In this document: positions 26,817 to 35,510 of the stretch, in pieces
Layout: each line of letters begins with the position of its first letter
Position numbering within the stretch: the first letter of the stretch is position 1
Source: Shimia gijangensis
GTDB taxonomy: Bacteria > Pseudomonadota > Alphaproteobacteria > Rhodobacterales > Rhodobacteraceae
Direction of reading: 5' to 3'
Assembly: GCF_900142085.1 (NCBI RefSeq)
Contig: NZ_FQZQ01000003.1
Coordinates: 1 to 64,000 of the forward strand
Length of the DNA: 64,000 nt
Made by a program: the position numbers and the translations under genes
Notes under the pieces: model-generated
What the model saw: the letters and a program-made list of their open reading frames with translations, nothing else
Told to the model about the DNA's origin: nothing
Database searches by the model: none

Positions 26817-26845
26817 AAAGGCGCGCCCGCTTAGGGCACGCCTTT
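26817..26845. terminator. Bidirectional terminator between hydrolase and phaZ genes
   Basis: Twelve-base arms (26817-26828 and 26834-26845) pair with one mismatch around GCTTA, with A runs on one side and T runs on the other, so it can end both convergent transcripts. Confidence 0.8.
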
Positions 26846-26868
26846 GATAACCTGGCAGAAGCCGGTGT

Positions 26869-28146
26869 TTAGGCTGCGGCGTTCTTGTTCGCTGGCTTGC
26901 GCGTCTTTTTGGGGGCCTCAGCGTTGGCATCAATGAATTCGAGAACCAGAGGGCGAATGTTGTTCCGCCAGCTCTTGCCGGCAAAGATACCGTAATGGCC
27001 AGCTTCGGGCTCTACGTGGCTGGCTTTTTTGCTGTCAGGCAGGCCAGTACACAAATCAAGTGCGGCCACACATTGCCCCGGGGCAGTGATGTCGTCTTTG
27101 GCGCCTTCCACGGTTTTCACGGCCACTGTTGTAATCTTCCCAATGTCGACTTTGCGGCCGTTCACGACAAATTCGTTGCCCGCAATCTCGCCGTTCTTAA
27201 AAATACGTTCGACGGTCGACAGATAGAACTCCGCAGGCATGTCCATAACTGCCAGATATTCATCATAAAAACGGTTGTGTGCGTCATGCTCAGAAGCTTC
27301 GCCACGGGTCACACGCGAGATTTGGTCCTGAAACGCTTGCGAGTGGCGCTCGCCGTTCATCGACATGAACGACGCCAACTGCAACAGACCCGGATAAACC
27401 ATCCGACCCACACCGGGATACTTAAAGCCCACGCGCTGGATCATCATTTCTTCAAGTTGCCCCATAGTGACGCGATGGCCAAAATCGGTGACGTCCGTGG
27501 CCGACGCGTTTGGATCAATGGGCCCGCCAATCAAGGTCAAAGACCGAGGCTGGGCCTCCGGGTCTTCTTCAGCAAGATAGGCGGTTGCCGCCAAAGTCAG
27601 AGGGGCAGGCTGACACACGGCGATCACATGGGTGTCGGGGCCAAGTTCTTTCATAAAATCAACGAGGTACAAGGTATAGTCTTCGACGTCGAACTTGCCT
27701 TCTGACACTGGAATGTCACGCGCGTTGTGCCAATCCGTGATGTAAACTTCACAGTTCACAATCAGGCTTTTGACAGTCGAGCGCAGCAGGGTGGCATAGT
27801 GGCCGGACATCGGAGCAACCAGCAAAATCTTGCGCGGCTGGGTTTCACGACCAGCAACGTTAAAGTGGAGGAGGTCCCCAAAGGCGCCTTCGACCACAGT
27901 TTCGATATTGACCAGATGATCTTTGCCGTCTTCGCAGGTGAATGTGCGGATGCCCCAGTCAGGTTTGACAACCATGCGCTGAAACGTGCGTTCCGTCACT
28001 TCGCCCCAGGCCGCGGCCCATTCAAGCATTGGGTTAGGCATCAGAGAAAAAACCGGATACGATGCCATAGCGAGAGCAGAGGCCCCCATCCATTGGTTGG
28101 TATTACGGATGGTTTCCATAAGGTCATACGTGGCCATGTAGCGCAT
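26869..28146 (-). CDS. phaZ: Intracellular polyhydroxyalkanoate depolymerase
   Basis: PhaZ mobilises stored PHB granules to 3-hydroxybutyrate units; 425 aa, the normal size for intracellular PHB depolymerases. Visible features are the N-terminal WMGASALAMASYPVFSLMPNP, the catalytic-Cys-containing segment HVIAVCQPAP in the lipase-box-like position, and the C-terminal PEAGHYGIFAGKSWR with the catalytic histidine. The ATG at 28146 follows CAGGAGACGCC. It is divergent from phaC across about 107 bp containing a CTGC-N3-GCAG site. The C-terminus is Lys/Ala-rich. Confidence 0.92.
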   Translation of the reverse strand: MRYMATYDLMETIRNTNQWMGASALAMASYPVFSLMPNPMLEWAAAWGEVTERTFQRMVVKPDWGIRTFTCEDGKDHLVNIETVVEGAFGDLLHFNVAGRETQPRKILLVAPMSGHYATLLRSTVKSLIVNCEVYITDWHNARDIPVSEGKFDVEDYTLYLVDFMKELGPDTHVIAVCQPAPLTLAATAYLAEEDPEAQPRSLTLIGGPIDPNASATDVTDFGHRVTMGQLEEMMIQRVGFKYPGVGRMVYPGLLQLASFMSMNGERHSQAFQDQISRVTRGEASEHDAHNRFYDEYLAVMDMPAEFYLSTVERIFKNGEIAGNEFVVNGRKVDIGKITTVAVKTVEGAKDDITAPGQCVAALDLCTGLPDSKKASHVEPEAGHYGIFAGKSWRNNIRPLVLEFIDANAEAPKKTRKPANKNAAA

Positions 28147-28218
28147 TGGCGTCTCCTGCTTTACCCGGTAGTTCACACATTAAGGTGTTGTGCTACCCGT
28201 TACTTGGGCGAATTTATG

Positions 28219-28229
28219 CTGCGTAGCAG
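28219..28229. promoter_or_regulatory. PhaR-type operator in the phaZ-phaC spacer
   Basis: CTGCGTAGCAG fits the CTGC-N3-GCAG pattern described for alphaproteobacterial PhaR. It lies 25 bp before the phaC start codon and 73 bp before phaZ, so one repressor could control both. Confidence 0.55.
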
Positions 28230-28253
28230 CGAGAATAGGGTTATTTTTTGAAT

Positions 28254-30047
28254 ATGACAACTAAAGAGAATGCCGCAGGGGCAAACTTGGACAGAATGAA
28301 TGAGAATCTTGCCCGCGTAGAGCAACTATCTAATAGGCTTGTAGAAGTCATGTCGCACCGCAAACCGTTGCGGCAGGAACTTCAGGGCCCCGACGATGAT
28401 GTTTTTGTCAATGCTGCAAGTGCATACATGCAAGCAATGACCCAAAATCCGGGTAAGGTTTTTGAGCACCAAATCGAGTATTGGACCAAGTCCGTTAAGC
28501 ATATGATGGACGCTCAGCAGCTGCTTCTTCAGGGACAATTAGTAGCACCGGAAGATGACACGCCAACCGACCGTCGATTTTCAAATCCGTTGTGGCAAAC
28601 CCATCCCTATTTCAATTTCGTCAAGCAACAATACATGCACAACGCCGACGCGATTCGTCAGGCCGTGCAGGATGCGGACGGTGTCGAAGGCAAAGACCGG
28701 CAGCGGCTGGAGTATTTTTCACAACAGATCATCGATATGATGTCTCCGACCAACTTTTTGGGGCTGAATCCGGACGTTCTGGAAAAAGCAATTGAGACCG
28801 AAGGCGAATCTCTGGTCAAAGGGCTCGAGAACCTGATCTCGGATCTTGAGGCCAACAATGGCGAACTGATCGTGCGTCTGGCGGATCAGGATGCCTTTGA
28901 AATTGGCCGCAACATTGCCACGACACCGGGCAAAGTGGTGTATCGCAACCGTATGTTCGAACTGTTGCAATACAGTCCGACCACAGAAAAGGTTCACGAA
29001 GTTCCGCTGATCATTTTTCCGCCGTGGATCAATAAATACTACATTCTGGATCTGAAAGAGCAGAACAGCATGATCAAATGGGCGGTGGATCAAGGCTACA
29101 CCGTCTTTATCGTCAGCTGGATCAACCCAGACCGCAGTTATTCTGATGTCGGTCTTGAAGATTACATCGAAGAAGGCTTCCTGACGGCTGTATCCGAGGT
29201 CAAAAAGCTGACCGGGCAAAAGCAAGTGAACGCGGTTGGTTACTGCATTGCGGGAACAACATTACACCTGACCTTGTCGTTGTTGAAACAGCGCGGCGAC
29301 AAGTCGATCAAATCGGCGACTTTCTTTACAACTCTGGTTGATTTCGGCGATCAGGGCGAATTTACACCGTTCCTTGGCAATGACTTCATCGACGGGATCG
29401 ACGAAGAAATCGAAGCCGAAGGTCTATTGCGATCTTTTATTATGCAGCGAACATTTTCCTTTCTGCGCTCAAACGACCTTGTTTATGGGCCAGCGATCAA
29501 AAGCTACATGATGGGTGAAGCACCACCGGCGTTTGATCTTTTGTATTGGAATGGCGATGGATCAGGCCTACCGGGCAAGATGGCGCATGAATATCTGCGT
29601 CAATTGTGTCAGGAGAACACCTTTGTCGGCGAGGGGATCGAACTATGTGGCGAGCGTCTGCATATCTCGGACGTCGATTTGCCGATTTGTTCGGTGACCT
29701 GCGAGACCGACCACATCGCACGGTGGAAAGACTGTTATCAGGGCTTCCAGCAAACAAAAAGCCGGTCAAAAACATTCATCGTGTCTGAATCCGGGCATAT
29801 CGCCGGGATCGTGAACCCTCCGTCAAAAAAGAAATACGGTCACTATTCCAATGTTTCGTCCAAAGGTTCGGCAGACGAGTGGATGGAAGGGGCCACATTC
29901 CACGAAGGCTCTTGGTGGCCGCGCTGGGATAAGTGGCTTTCGGGCCGCTCTGGCAAGCAGGTTCCTGCGCGTGAGCCGGGCGATTCGGACCATCCAGTCC
30001 TGTGTGATGCGCCTGGAACCTATGTTGTGACCCTCGCAACGCGTTGA
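28254..30047 (+). CDS. phaC: Class I polyhydroxyalkanoate synthase
   Basis: PhaC polymerises 3-hydroxyacyl-CoA into PHA at the granule surface; 597 aa, a class I single-subunit enzyme. The lipase-like box GYCIAG carries the catalytic Cys331, the aspartate lies in CSVTCETDHIARW, and the histidine in SESGHIAG. The N-terminal domain contains the conserved LWQTHPYFNFVKQQY-type segment. The ATG at 28254 is preferred over the TTG two codons upstream; neither has a strong ribosome-binding site. It is followed by phaP and phaR. Confidence 0.95.
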   Translation: MTTKENAAGANLDRMNENLARVEQLSNRLVEVMSHRKPLRQELQGPDDDVFVNAASAYMQAMTQNPGKVFEHQIEYWTKSVKHMMDAQQLLLQGQLVAPEDDTPTDRRFSNPLWQTHPYFNFVKQQYMHNADAIRQAVQDADGVEGKDRQRLEYFSQQIIDMMSPTNFLGLNPDVLEKAIETEGESLVKGLENLISDLEANNGELIVRLADQDAFEIGRNIATTPGKVVYRNRMFELLQYSPTTEKVHEVPLIIFPPWINKYYILDLKEQNSMIKWAVDQGYTVFIVSWINPDRSYSDVGLEDYIEEGFLTAVSEVKKLTGQKQVNAVGYCIAGTTLHLTLSLLKQRGDKSIKSATFFTTLVDFGDQGEFTPFLGNDFIDGIDEEIEAEGLLRSFIMQRTFSFLRSNDLVYGPAIKSYMMGEAPPAFDLLYWNGDGSGLPGKMAHEYLRQLCQENTFVGEGIELCGERLHISDVDLPICSVTCETDHIARWKDCYQGFQQTKSRSKTFIVSESGHIAGIVNPPSKKKYGHYSNVSSKGSADEWMEGATFHEGSWWPRWDKWLSGRSGKQVPAREPGDSDHPVLCDAPGTYVVTLATR

Positions 30048-30069
30048 AAATAAAGACAAACGCATAAAA

Positions 30070-30114
30070 TTGCCGCAGTGCAGCAAAAAATCCTTGATTT
30101 GCCGCACTGCAGCA
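30070..30114. promoter_or_regulatory. Pair of PhaR-like operators upstream of phaP
   Basis: TTGCCGCAGTGCAGCA (30070-30085) and TTGCCGCACTGCAGCA (30099-30114) differ at one base, lie 29 bp apart and differ by one base from CTGC-N3-GCAG. They sit 66 bp before the phaP start, where a PhaR operator is expected. Confidence 0.7.
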
Positions 30115-30179
30115 TACATATTGTTTGCAGACGTAGAAAGAGCGGGGCGACCCGCAGGATTAAATCAAGGATTTGTCAA

Positions 30180-30626
30180 ATGACTAAAGCACAAGACGTA
30201 ACAGCGATGCTGAAAGACATGATGGGCGCATTCCCGGTAGACACCGCCGCTCTGGAAGATGCTTTCAAAAACACTGCATCCATGAACGAAAAACTGACCA
30301 ACGTAGCGCTGGACGCTGCCGAGAAATCTTCGGAAATCTCGTCGAAATGGACAAAAGACACTTTGGCAAAAATGGGCGACATGTCCAAAGCCAAAACAGA
30401 CCCAGCTGACTATGCCAAGGCGATGACCGATTTCGCATCGGCTCAGGCTGAAGTTGCTGCTGAAAACATGGCTGCTTTTGCTGAAGTTGCTAAAAAAGTT
30501 CAGATGGAAACTGTTGAACTGCTGATGGCTGCTGGCAAAGACGTTTCGGAAGAAGCCACTGCTGCTGTTAAAAAAGCCACAACTGACGCGACTGCCGCTG
30601 TTAAGAAAGCCGCAAAAGCGAAATAA
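30180..30626 (+). CDS. phaP: Phasin
   Basis: PHA granule surface protein of 148 aa. The sequence is almost wholly helical, with an amphipathic core (about residues 30-100: AEKSSEISSKWTKDTLAKMG, ADYAKAMTDFASAQAEVAAE) and an Ala/Lys-rich tail ending VKKAAKAK, typical of phasins. The ATG at 30180 follows TCAAGGATTTGTCA. The gene is the most codon-optimised-looking of the PHA locus and has a strong terminator, consistent with high expression. Two PhaR-like operators precede it. Confidence 0.93.
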   Translation: MTKAQDVTAMLKDMMGAFPVDTAALEDAFKNTASMNEKLTNVALDAAEKSSEISSKWTKDTLAKMGDMSKAKTDPADYAKAMTDFASAQAEVAAENMAAFAEVAKKVQMETVELLMAAGKDVSEEATAAVKKATTDATAAVKKAAKAK

Positions 30627-30676
30627 GAAAACACGACCTTCCGGCACCAACTCCTCCCTCAAGGTGCCGAACGTGT

Positions 30677-30706
30677 GGGCGAGCCAGTGGCTCGCCCTTT
30701 CTTTTT
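30677..30706 (+). terminator. Intrinsic terminator after phaP
   Basis: A perfect 9-bp stem (GGGCGAGCC, AGT, GGCTCGCCC at 30677-30697) is followed by TTTCTTTTT. Confidence 0.88.
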
Positions 30707-30771
30707 GTTTCCCTTTTTTTCTGCGCTCGCATAAGGTTTTTCTGCAACGCGCATATCCTGGGGAGACTCCT

Positions 30772-31323
30772 GTGGCTGACGACACCAAACCGCTACTGAT
30801 CAAACGCTACGCGAGCCGTCGGCTCTATAACACTGAAACCAGCGACTACGTAACGCTGGACGATATCGCCGGATTTATCCGCGATGGACGCGAAGTGCAG
30901 ATCGTCGACTTGAAATCTGGTGATGACCTGACGCGCCAGTATCTTTTGCAAATCATTGCCGAGCACGAAAGTCGTGGCGAAAACATGTTGCCTGTCAACG
31001 TGCTGAACGACCTTGTGCGCAGCTACACCACCCAAGCCACCAGCGTTGTGCCGCAATTCTTGCAGGCGTCATTTGATATGCTGAAAGAGGGGCAGGAAAA
31101 GATGATGGGTGGCGGCGCTATGAAGTTACCCGGCCTCGAGGCAATGCAAGCCCAGCAAGAGGCCTTTCTAAAAGCCATGACCGGAGGTCTGGGCAATTGG
31201 GGGGCAGGTGGCACAACATCCACTGAACCTGAAGAAGAAAAAGGCGGCGAGGGCGGCGAAGATCTTGATGACATCAAGAAACAACTGTCTGAATTACAAT
31301 CCAAGCTGAACAAACTCAGTTAA
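30772..31323 (+). CDS. phaR: Polyhydroxyalkanoate synthesis repressor
   Basis: PhaR senses PHA granules and represses phaP and related genes; 183 aa. The N-terminal DNA-binding domain is diagnostic: IKRYASRRLYNTETSDYVTL, then DLKSGDDLTRQYLLQII. The C-terminal part has a helical region with a glycine/acidic tail and a coiled-coil-like end (DIKKQLSELQSKLNKLS). The GTG start at 30772 follows GGGGAGACTCC; the longer frame would run through the phaP terminator. It is separated from phaP by that terminator and probably has its own promoter. Confidence 0.93.
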   Translation: MADDTKPLLIKRYASRRLYNTETSDYVTLDDIAGFIRDGREVQIVDLKSGDDLTRQYLLQIIAEHESRGENMLPVNVLNDLVRSYTTQATSVVPQFLQASFDMLKEGQEKMMGGGAMKLPGLEAMQAQQEAFLKAMTGGLGNWGAGGTTSTEPEEEKGGEGGEDLDDIKKQLSELQSKLNKLS

Positions 31324-31327
31324 AACA

Positions 31328-31356
31328 AAAAGCCCCGGACATGTGCCGGGGCTTTT
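31328..31356. terminator. Bidirectional terminator after phaR
   Basis: The arms AAAAGCCCCGG and CCGGGGCTTTT flank a 7-nt loop. The symmetrical A and T runs allow it to stop both phaR and the convergent aminotransferase transcript. Confidence 0.87.
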
Positions 31357-31384
31357 GATATCCAGACCGGATTTCAAGCCGATA

Positions 31385-32602
31385 TTACGTTCCGTAGGCG
31401 CGCAGGCGTCCCATCACATCCTCGGCAGCACCGGTTAGCGCCCCAGCAATTACATTCAGCTCTTCCGTCTTTAATCGTGCTGGAAGCCGCACGTCACACG
31501 CGTTCATCAGCATGGCCCGTGTTTGCGGTAACTCAGGCAGGTCGCGGATGAATTGCCAGTTCCAGAACGCGCGCGCGTTGTCTGTGGATTGTCCAAACAC
31601 CTGAACTTTGACACCGCGCTTTTGGGCGGCTTCCTGAAATGCGAGAATCTGATTGTTGGTCATACCTTCGATGTTGAACTGAATTGAATCCGGCGCGCGA
31701 TCTTCCGGGGCCAGCTTCTCGGGAACGCTCAGCCATGGTGACTGGTTCAACAGGTCAGCAACATAATCGTGATTTTTGCGCCCATCCCGGACCCGGCGTG
31801 GAACCTCATTTAACTGAGGGCGGATGATGGCAGCCGACAGGTTGTTCAGGCGCAGATTGTACAGCGGCAACTGGTTCTGCCAGCGTGCAAACGCAGCCTC
31901 CAAAGCTCCCGTGTTGTCCCCCTCAGGGGCTTTGTGCTTTTGCCAGGTATGCTCATAGGCTCCTGACATGATTACAGCGCGCGCAACAAGGTCCGCATCA
32001 TCCGTGACCATGATCCCGCCTTCGCCCGCATTCACCAGCTTGTAGGATTGAAACGAGAAACAGCCAATCTGCCCTATGGTGCCAATTTTACGGCCGTGCC
32101 AGGTGGTTCCAAGGCTGTGCGCGGCATCTTCGACCACGGGAATATTGCGGGCATCACACAGCGCCATGATCGCATCCATGTCGGACGTATGCCCGCGCAT
32201 GTGGCTGATGATGACGGCTGAGATATTGTCGTCCAGACGGGCTTCGAAATCAGCGACATCAATACGGTAGTTGTCACCGACCTCGCACAGAACAGGTACG
32301 CAATCCGCGTGGATCACCGAAGATGGAACCGCAGCAAAGGTGAAACCTGGGATCAGAACCCGCGCATCGCGTGGCAATCCCAAGGCTTTCAATGACAAAA
32401 ACAGTGCCGCTGAGCACGAAGACACAGCCAGCGCGTATTTCGTGCCCATCATCGCGGCAAACTCGGCCTCGAGAAGCGCAACTGGCGCGTCTTCAGGTGC
32501 CGTGTAACGGAACAAATCCCCTGATTGCAGCAATCTGTCTACTTCTGCTCGGGCGGATTCAGGAATTGGCTCGGCGTCATACACATTCGGTGGCAATGTC
32601 AT
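31385..32602 (-). CDS. DegT/DnrJ/EryC1/StrS-family aminotransferase
   Basis: A 405-residue PLP enzyme of the DegT family, which aminates keto-sugars or related keto compounds. The chain shows SSCSAALFLSLKALGL (cofactor phosphate binding), IPGFTFAAVPSSV, the PLP-ring Asp in VVEDAAHSLGTTW, and the Schiff-base lysine in FQSYKLVNAGEGG. I chose the ATG at 32602 (MTLPPNVYDAEP) because the 37 residues of the longer frame are not family-like. No sugar-biosynthesis genes are nearby, so the substrate is open. It lies downstream of the polyamine genes but behind a terminator. Confidence 0.85.
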   Translation of the reverse strand: MTLPPNVYDAEPIPESARAEVDRLLQSGDLFRYTAPEDAPVALLEAEFAAMMGTKYALAVSSCSAALFLSLKALGLPRDARVLIPGFTFAAVPSSVIHADCVPVLCEVGDNYRIDVADFEARLDDNISAVIISHMRGHTSDMDAIMALCDARNIPVVEDAAHSLGTTWHGRKIGTIGQIGCFSFQSYKLVNAGEGGIMVTDDADLVARAVIMSGAYEHTWQKHKAPEGDNTGALEAAFARWQNQLPLYNLRLNNLSAAIIRPQLNEVPRRVRDGRKNHDYVADLLNQSPWLSVPEKLAPEDRAPDSIQFNIEGMTNNQILAFQEAAQKRGVKVQVFGQSTDNARAFWNWQFIRDLPELPQTRAMLMNACDVRLPARLKTEELNVIAGALTGAAEDVMGRLRAYGT

Positions 32603-32696
32603 AGTTTTTGCTTTTCTTAATTCAACCTTTGATAAATATAAATCAGGCCTATTCCAAAATCCAGACCCTTGGTCAAGGATTGGCCGGAATCTCCAT

Positions 32697-32730
32697 AAAA
32701 AAAGGCCCCGCATCTGAAAGATGCAGGGCC
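32697..32730 (-). terminator. Intrinsic terminator after the PuuB-like gene
   Basis: On the minus strand a 12-bp stem (32704-32715 with 32719-32730, one G-U pair) with a 3-nt loop is followed by seven T residues. It ends the amidotransferase-glutamine synthetase-oxidase operon. Confidence 0.87.
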
Positions 32731-32758
32731 AAAACTTAGTGGGGTGTTGCGCTGGAGG

Positions 32759-34063
32759 TTAAACCCCAAGCCGATCGCGCAAAGAATACCACGTCATTGC
32801 CAGAACCAGCAGAGGGCTGCGGACAAGTCGGCCACCGGGGAAGGGCATCGCCGGAACGGCAGCCATGGTGTCGAAACCCTCGCTTTGTCCGGCGATGGCG
32901 TCGGCCACCAATTTGCCGGCATGTGTGGCCGTACCAACACCGTGACCGGAATAGCCCGATGCATTCACGACATTGGGGCGTAGCTTGCGTAAGTACGGCA
33001 TGCGTTTCATCGTAATGCCCAGAGTCCCACCCCAGGCATAATCAATCTTAACGTCCCGCAGATGTGGATAAATCTTTTGCATCGGCTTGCGGACCTTTTC
33101 GCCGATATCGTCGAAAAACTTGTAGCTGTAGCTTTCCGTGCCGCCAAACAGCAGGCGTTTGTCATCGCTGAGACGGTAGTAGTTGATAACGAACTTGGAA
33201 TCCGCCACGGCGATATCGCGCGTCAGAACTTTGGCCGCCTCATCGCCCAACGGTTCTGTGGCCACAACATAGTTGTTGATCGGCATAACCCGTGACGCCA
33301 CTTTGCCGTCCAGATCGCCCAGATAACCATTGCAGGCCAGAACCAGATGATCTGCGGTAACGGACCCTTCGGCGGTTTTCACTTTTACCTTAGTGCCGTG
33401 GTCAATCCCGGTTACTTCTGACAATTCGCAAATACGCGTACCCGCTTTGCGCGCAGCCTCGGCAAGCCCCAGCGCAAAATTCAGGGGGTGCAGATGGCCC
33501 GCACTCATGTCCAGAGAGCCTCCGACATAGGCAGGTGACGGGCAAATTGCCTGCAGCGCGTCGTAATCCAGCGCTTCAATCTGGTCATAACCATATTGGG
33601 TCTGCAATTGCTGCACGTAGTCATGTTCGTGTTTGACTTCGCGCTCATTCAGGCAGGCGTGCATGATGCCGGGTCGCAGGTGGCAATCAATTTTGTGTTT
33701 GGCGACCAGATCTTTGACCACCTGTTTGGCGTCCTCCGCCAGGTGCCACAGCTTGAGCGCATCGTCCCGCCCCATCAGCTTTTCCAGCTCATCCTGTTCC
33801 ATACGCTGGCCCGAGCCCAACTGCCCGCCATTGCGCCCAGAGGCACCAAAGCCCGCGCGATGTGCCTCAAGCAGCACCACATCATAGCCTTTTTCCGCCA
33901 GATGCAGGGCCGTGGACAGGCCGGTAAAGCCACCGCCAATGACGCAAACATCAGCCTTAGTGTTCCCCTGCAACTGAGGGAAAGGATCCAGCGGCGTTGC
34001 GGTTGCAGCATACCAGCTGGGCGCGTGTTCGCCGCGCTTGTCGTTCGAGTGAAGCAAATTCAT
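32759..34063 (-). CDS. puuB: Gamma-glutamylputrescine oxidase-like FAD oxidoreductase
   Basis: A 434-residue DAO-family flavoprotein. The Rossmann motif is VCVIGGGFTGLSTALHLAEKG followed by LEAHRAGFGASGRNGGQ, the signature of PuuB-type amine oxidases. The C-terminus ASGYSGHGVGTATHAGKLVAD is the conserved FAD-binding end. PuuB oxidises gamma-glutamyl-putrescine to the aldehyde. Context supports this: it follows a PuuA-like glutamine synthetase. The ATG at 34063 has GGAGGATATCCC upstream. A repeat and hairpin lie in the 88-bp gap before it. Confidence 0.82.
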   Translation of the reverse strand: MNLLHSNDKRGEHAPSWYAATATPLDPFPQLQGNTKADVCVIGGGFTGLSTALHLAEKGYDVVLLEAHRAGFGASGRNGGQLGSGQRMEQDELEKLMGRDDALKLWHLAEDAKQVVKDLVAKHKIDCHLRPGIMHACLNEREVKHEHDYVQQLQTQYGYDQIEALDYDALQAICPSPAYVGGSLDMSAGHLHPLNFALGLAEAARKAGTRICELSEVTGIDHGTKVKVKTAEGSVTADHLVLACNGYLGDLDGKVASRVMPINNYVVATEPLGDEAAKVLTRDIAVADSKFVINYYRLSDDKRLLFGGTESYSYKFFDDIGEKVRKPMQKIYPHLRDVKIDYAWGGTLGITMKRMPYLRKLRPNVVNASGYSGHGVGTATHAGKLVADAIAGQSEGFDTMAAVPAMPFPGGRLVRSPLLVLAMTWYSLRDRLGV

Positions 34064-34078
34064 GGGATATCCTCCCGC

Positions 34079-34111
34079 ATTCAATCTTGCAAAAATACTC
34101 GCGCTGCAGGC
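34079..34111 (-). repeat. Copy of a short GAGTATTTTTG repeat
   Basis: On the minus strand the core GCGAGTATTTTTG with flanks GCCTGCAGC and AAGATTGAA closely matches 44520-44552. The element lies between two genes of one operon, next to a 10-bp hairpin. Confidence 0.55.
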
Positions 34112-34136
34112 TTTCGGGTGCAATTCGCACCCGAAA
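34112..34136 (-). terminator. Intra-operon hairpin
   Basis: TTTCGGGTGC and GCACCCGAAA arms form a perfect 10-bp stem around 5 nt, 15 bp after the glutamine synthetase stop. It is a probable partial terminator or mRNA stabiliser before puuB. Confidence 0.6.
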
Positions 34137-34151
34137 ACCCACAAAGCGAAT

Positions 34152-35510
34152 TTAGACGTTCAGCAGCAGGTGCTCACGCTCCCACGGGCTGATAACCCCA
34201 AGAAATTCTTCGTATTCCGTGCGTTTTACGATGGAATACACCCGGGCAAACTCTGGCCCCAATATCTCGTGCAGGTCCTTGGCTTCGTCAAAGATATCCA
34301 GCGCGGCGCTCATTTCGCGTGGGATTGCCTCTTCACCGTCATAGGCATCGCCCTTGTATTGCGCATCAGGGCGCCCTTTTTCCATCATGCCAAGATAGCC
34401 ACAGGCCAAAGAGGCCGCGATGGCAAGGTAGGGGTTACAATCCATCCCTGCCAACCGGTTTTCCACCCGGCGCGCAACTGGTTTCGAGATCGGAATGCGA
34501 ATGCCGGTGGTCCGGTTATCGCGCGCCCATTCCAGATTGATGGGGGCGGCGTGGTCCCGCACATAGCGGCGATAGGAATTCACATACGGCGCAATCAATG
34601 GGATCGCAGCCGGCATGTGGTTCTGCAGACCGGCAATAAAGTGATAGAACGCGTCCGTGTCACCACCTTGCGGGCCGGAAAAGATGTTCTGACCGGTCTC
34701 GATATCAATCACCGAGTGGTGAATGTGCATTGCACTGCCAGGCTCGTCGCCAATCGGTTTGGCCATGAAGGTGGCGTAACAATCGTGGCGCAGCGCCGCT
34801 TCGCGGATCAGACGTTTAAAGTAGAACACCTGATCGGCCAGCGCGACAGGGTCGCCGTGCAAGAGGTTGATTTCCAGCTGACCTGCACCGCCTTCCTGGG
34901 TGATACCGTCAATGTCGATGCCCTGGGCTTCGGCGAAATCATAGATGTCGTCGATCACAGGGCCAAATTCGTCAACGGCTGTCATCGAATAGGCTTGCCG
35001 GGCCGCAGCCGGGCGGCCGGAGCGGCCCATCATTGGCTCAATCGGCTTGGCTGGATCGATGTTGCGGGCCACGAGGTAAAATTCCATCTCAGGCGCGACA
35101 ACAGCTTTCCAGCCCTTTTTCCGATATAGTTCAACCACCCGTTTCAACACATTGCGGGGGCTGTACTCAATCGCGTTGCCATCGATGTCATAAGCATCGT
35201 GGATCACCTGAAGCGTCCAGTCTCCGGTCCATGGGGCCGCAGTGGCGGTGTCCCAGTCAGGGCGCAAAACCATGTCTTTTTCAATAAAGCCACCATCACC
35301 TGCGGCCTCGCCCCAACCACCTGTGATGGTCTGATAGAAAATCGAATCCGGCAGGTGGAAATAGCTTTGCCCTGCAAACTTTTTGGCAGGGACCGCCTTG
35401 CCGCGGGCAATCCCCGGCAGATCCGAAATAATGCATTCGACTTCATCCAGTCGTTTACCTTCAACATAATCACGTGCCGCTTGGGGCACCTTTTTCATCC
35501 AGTCGGCCAT
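34152..35510 (-). CDS. puuA: Glutamine synthetase-family protein, PuuA-like
   Basis: A 452-residue member of the glutamine synthetase superfamily, group of gamma-glutamyl-amine ligases. Features: APEMEFYLV, EGGAGQLEINLLH, FMAKPIGDEPGSAMHIHHSV (active-site His and metal ligands), DNRTTGIRIP and RVENRLAGMDCNPYLAIAASLA. PuuA joins glutamate to putrescine at the start of the gamma-glutamyl polyamine route. It is translationally coupled to the upstream amidotransferase (TAATG overlap) and precedes puuB, the expected order. Other amines (for example ethanolamine or spermidine) cannot be excluded. Confidence 0.83.
   Translation of the reverse strand: MADWMKKVPQAARDYVEGKRLDEVECIISDLPGIARGKAVPAKKFAGQSYFHLPDSIFYQTITGGWGEAAGDGGFIEKDMVLRPDWDTATAAPWTGDWTLQVIHDAYDIDGNAIEYSPRNVLKRVVELYRKKGWKAVVAPEMEFYLVARNIDPAKPIEPMMGRSGRPAAARQAYSMTAVDEFGPVIDDIYDFAEAQGIDIDGITQEGGAGQLEINLLHGDPVALADQVFYFKRLIREAALRHDCYATFMAKPIGDEPGSAMHIHHSVIDIETGQNIFSGPQGGDTDAFYHFIAGLQNHMPAAIPLIAPYVNSYRRYVRDHAAPINLEWARDNRTTGIRIPISKPVARRVENRLAGMDCNPYLAIAASLACGYLGMMEKGRPDAQYKGDAYDGEEAIPREMSAALDIFDEAKDLHEILGPEFARVYSIVKRTEYEEFLGVISPWEREHLLLNV

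Noticed and set aside
34062-35129. 355-codon plus-strand frame
   Set aside because: Opposite a clear glutamine synthetase; sequence is not domain-like.
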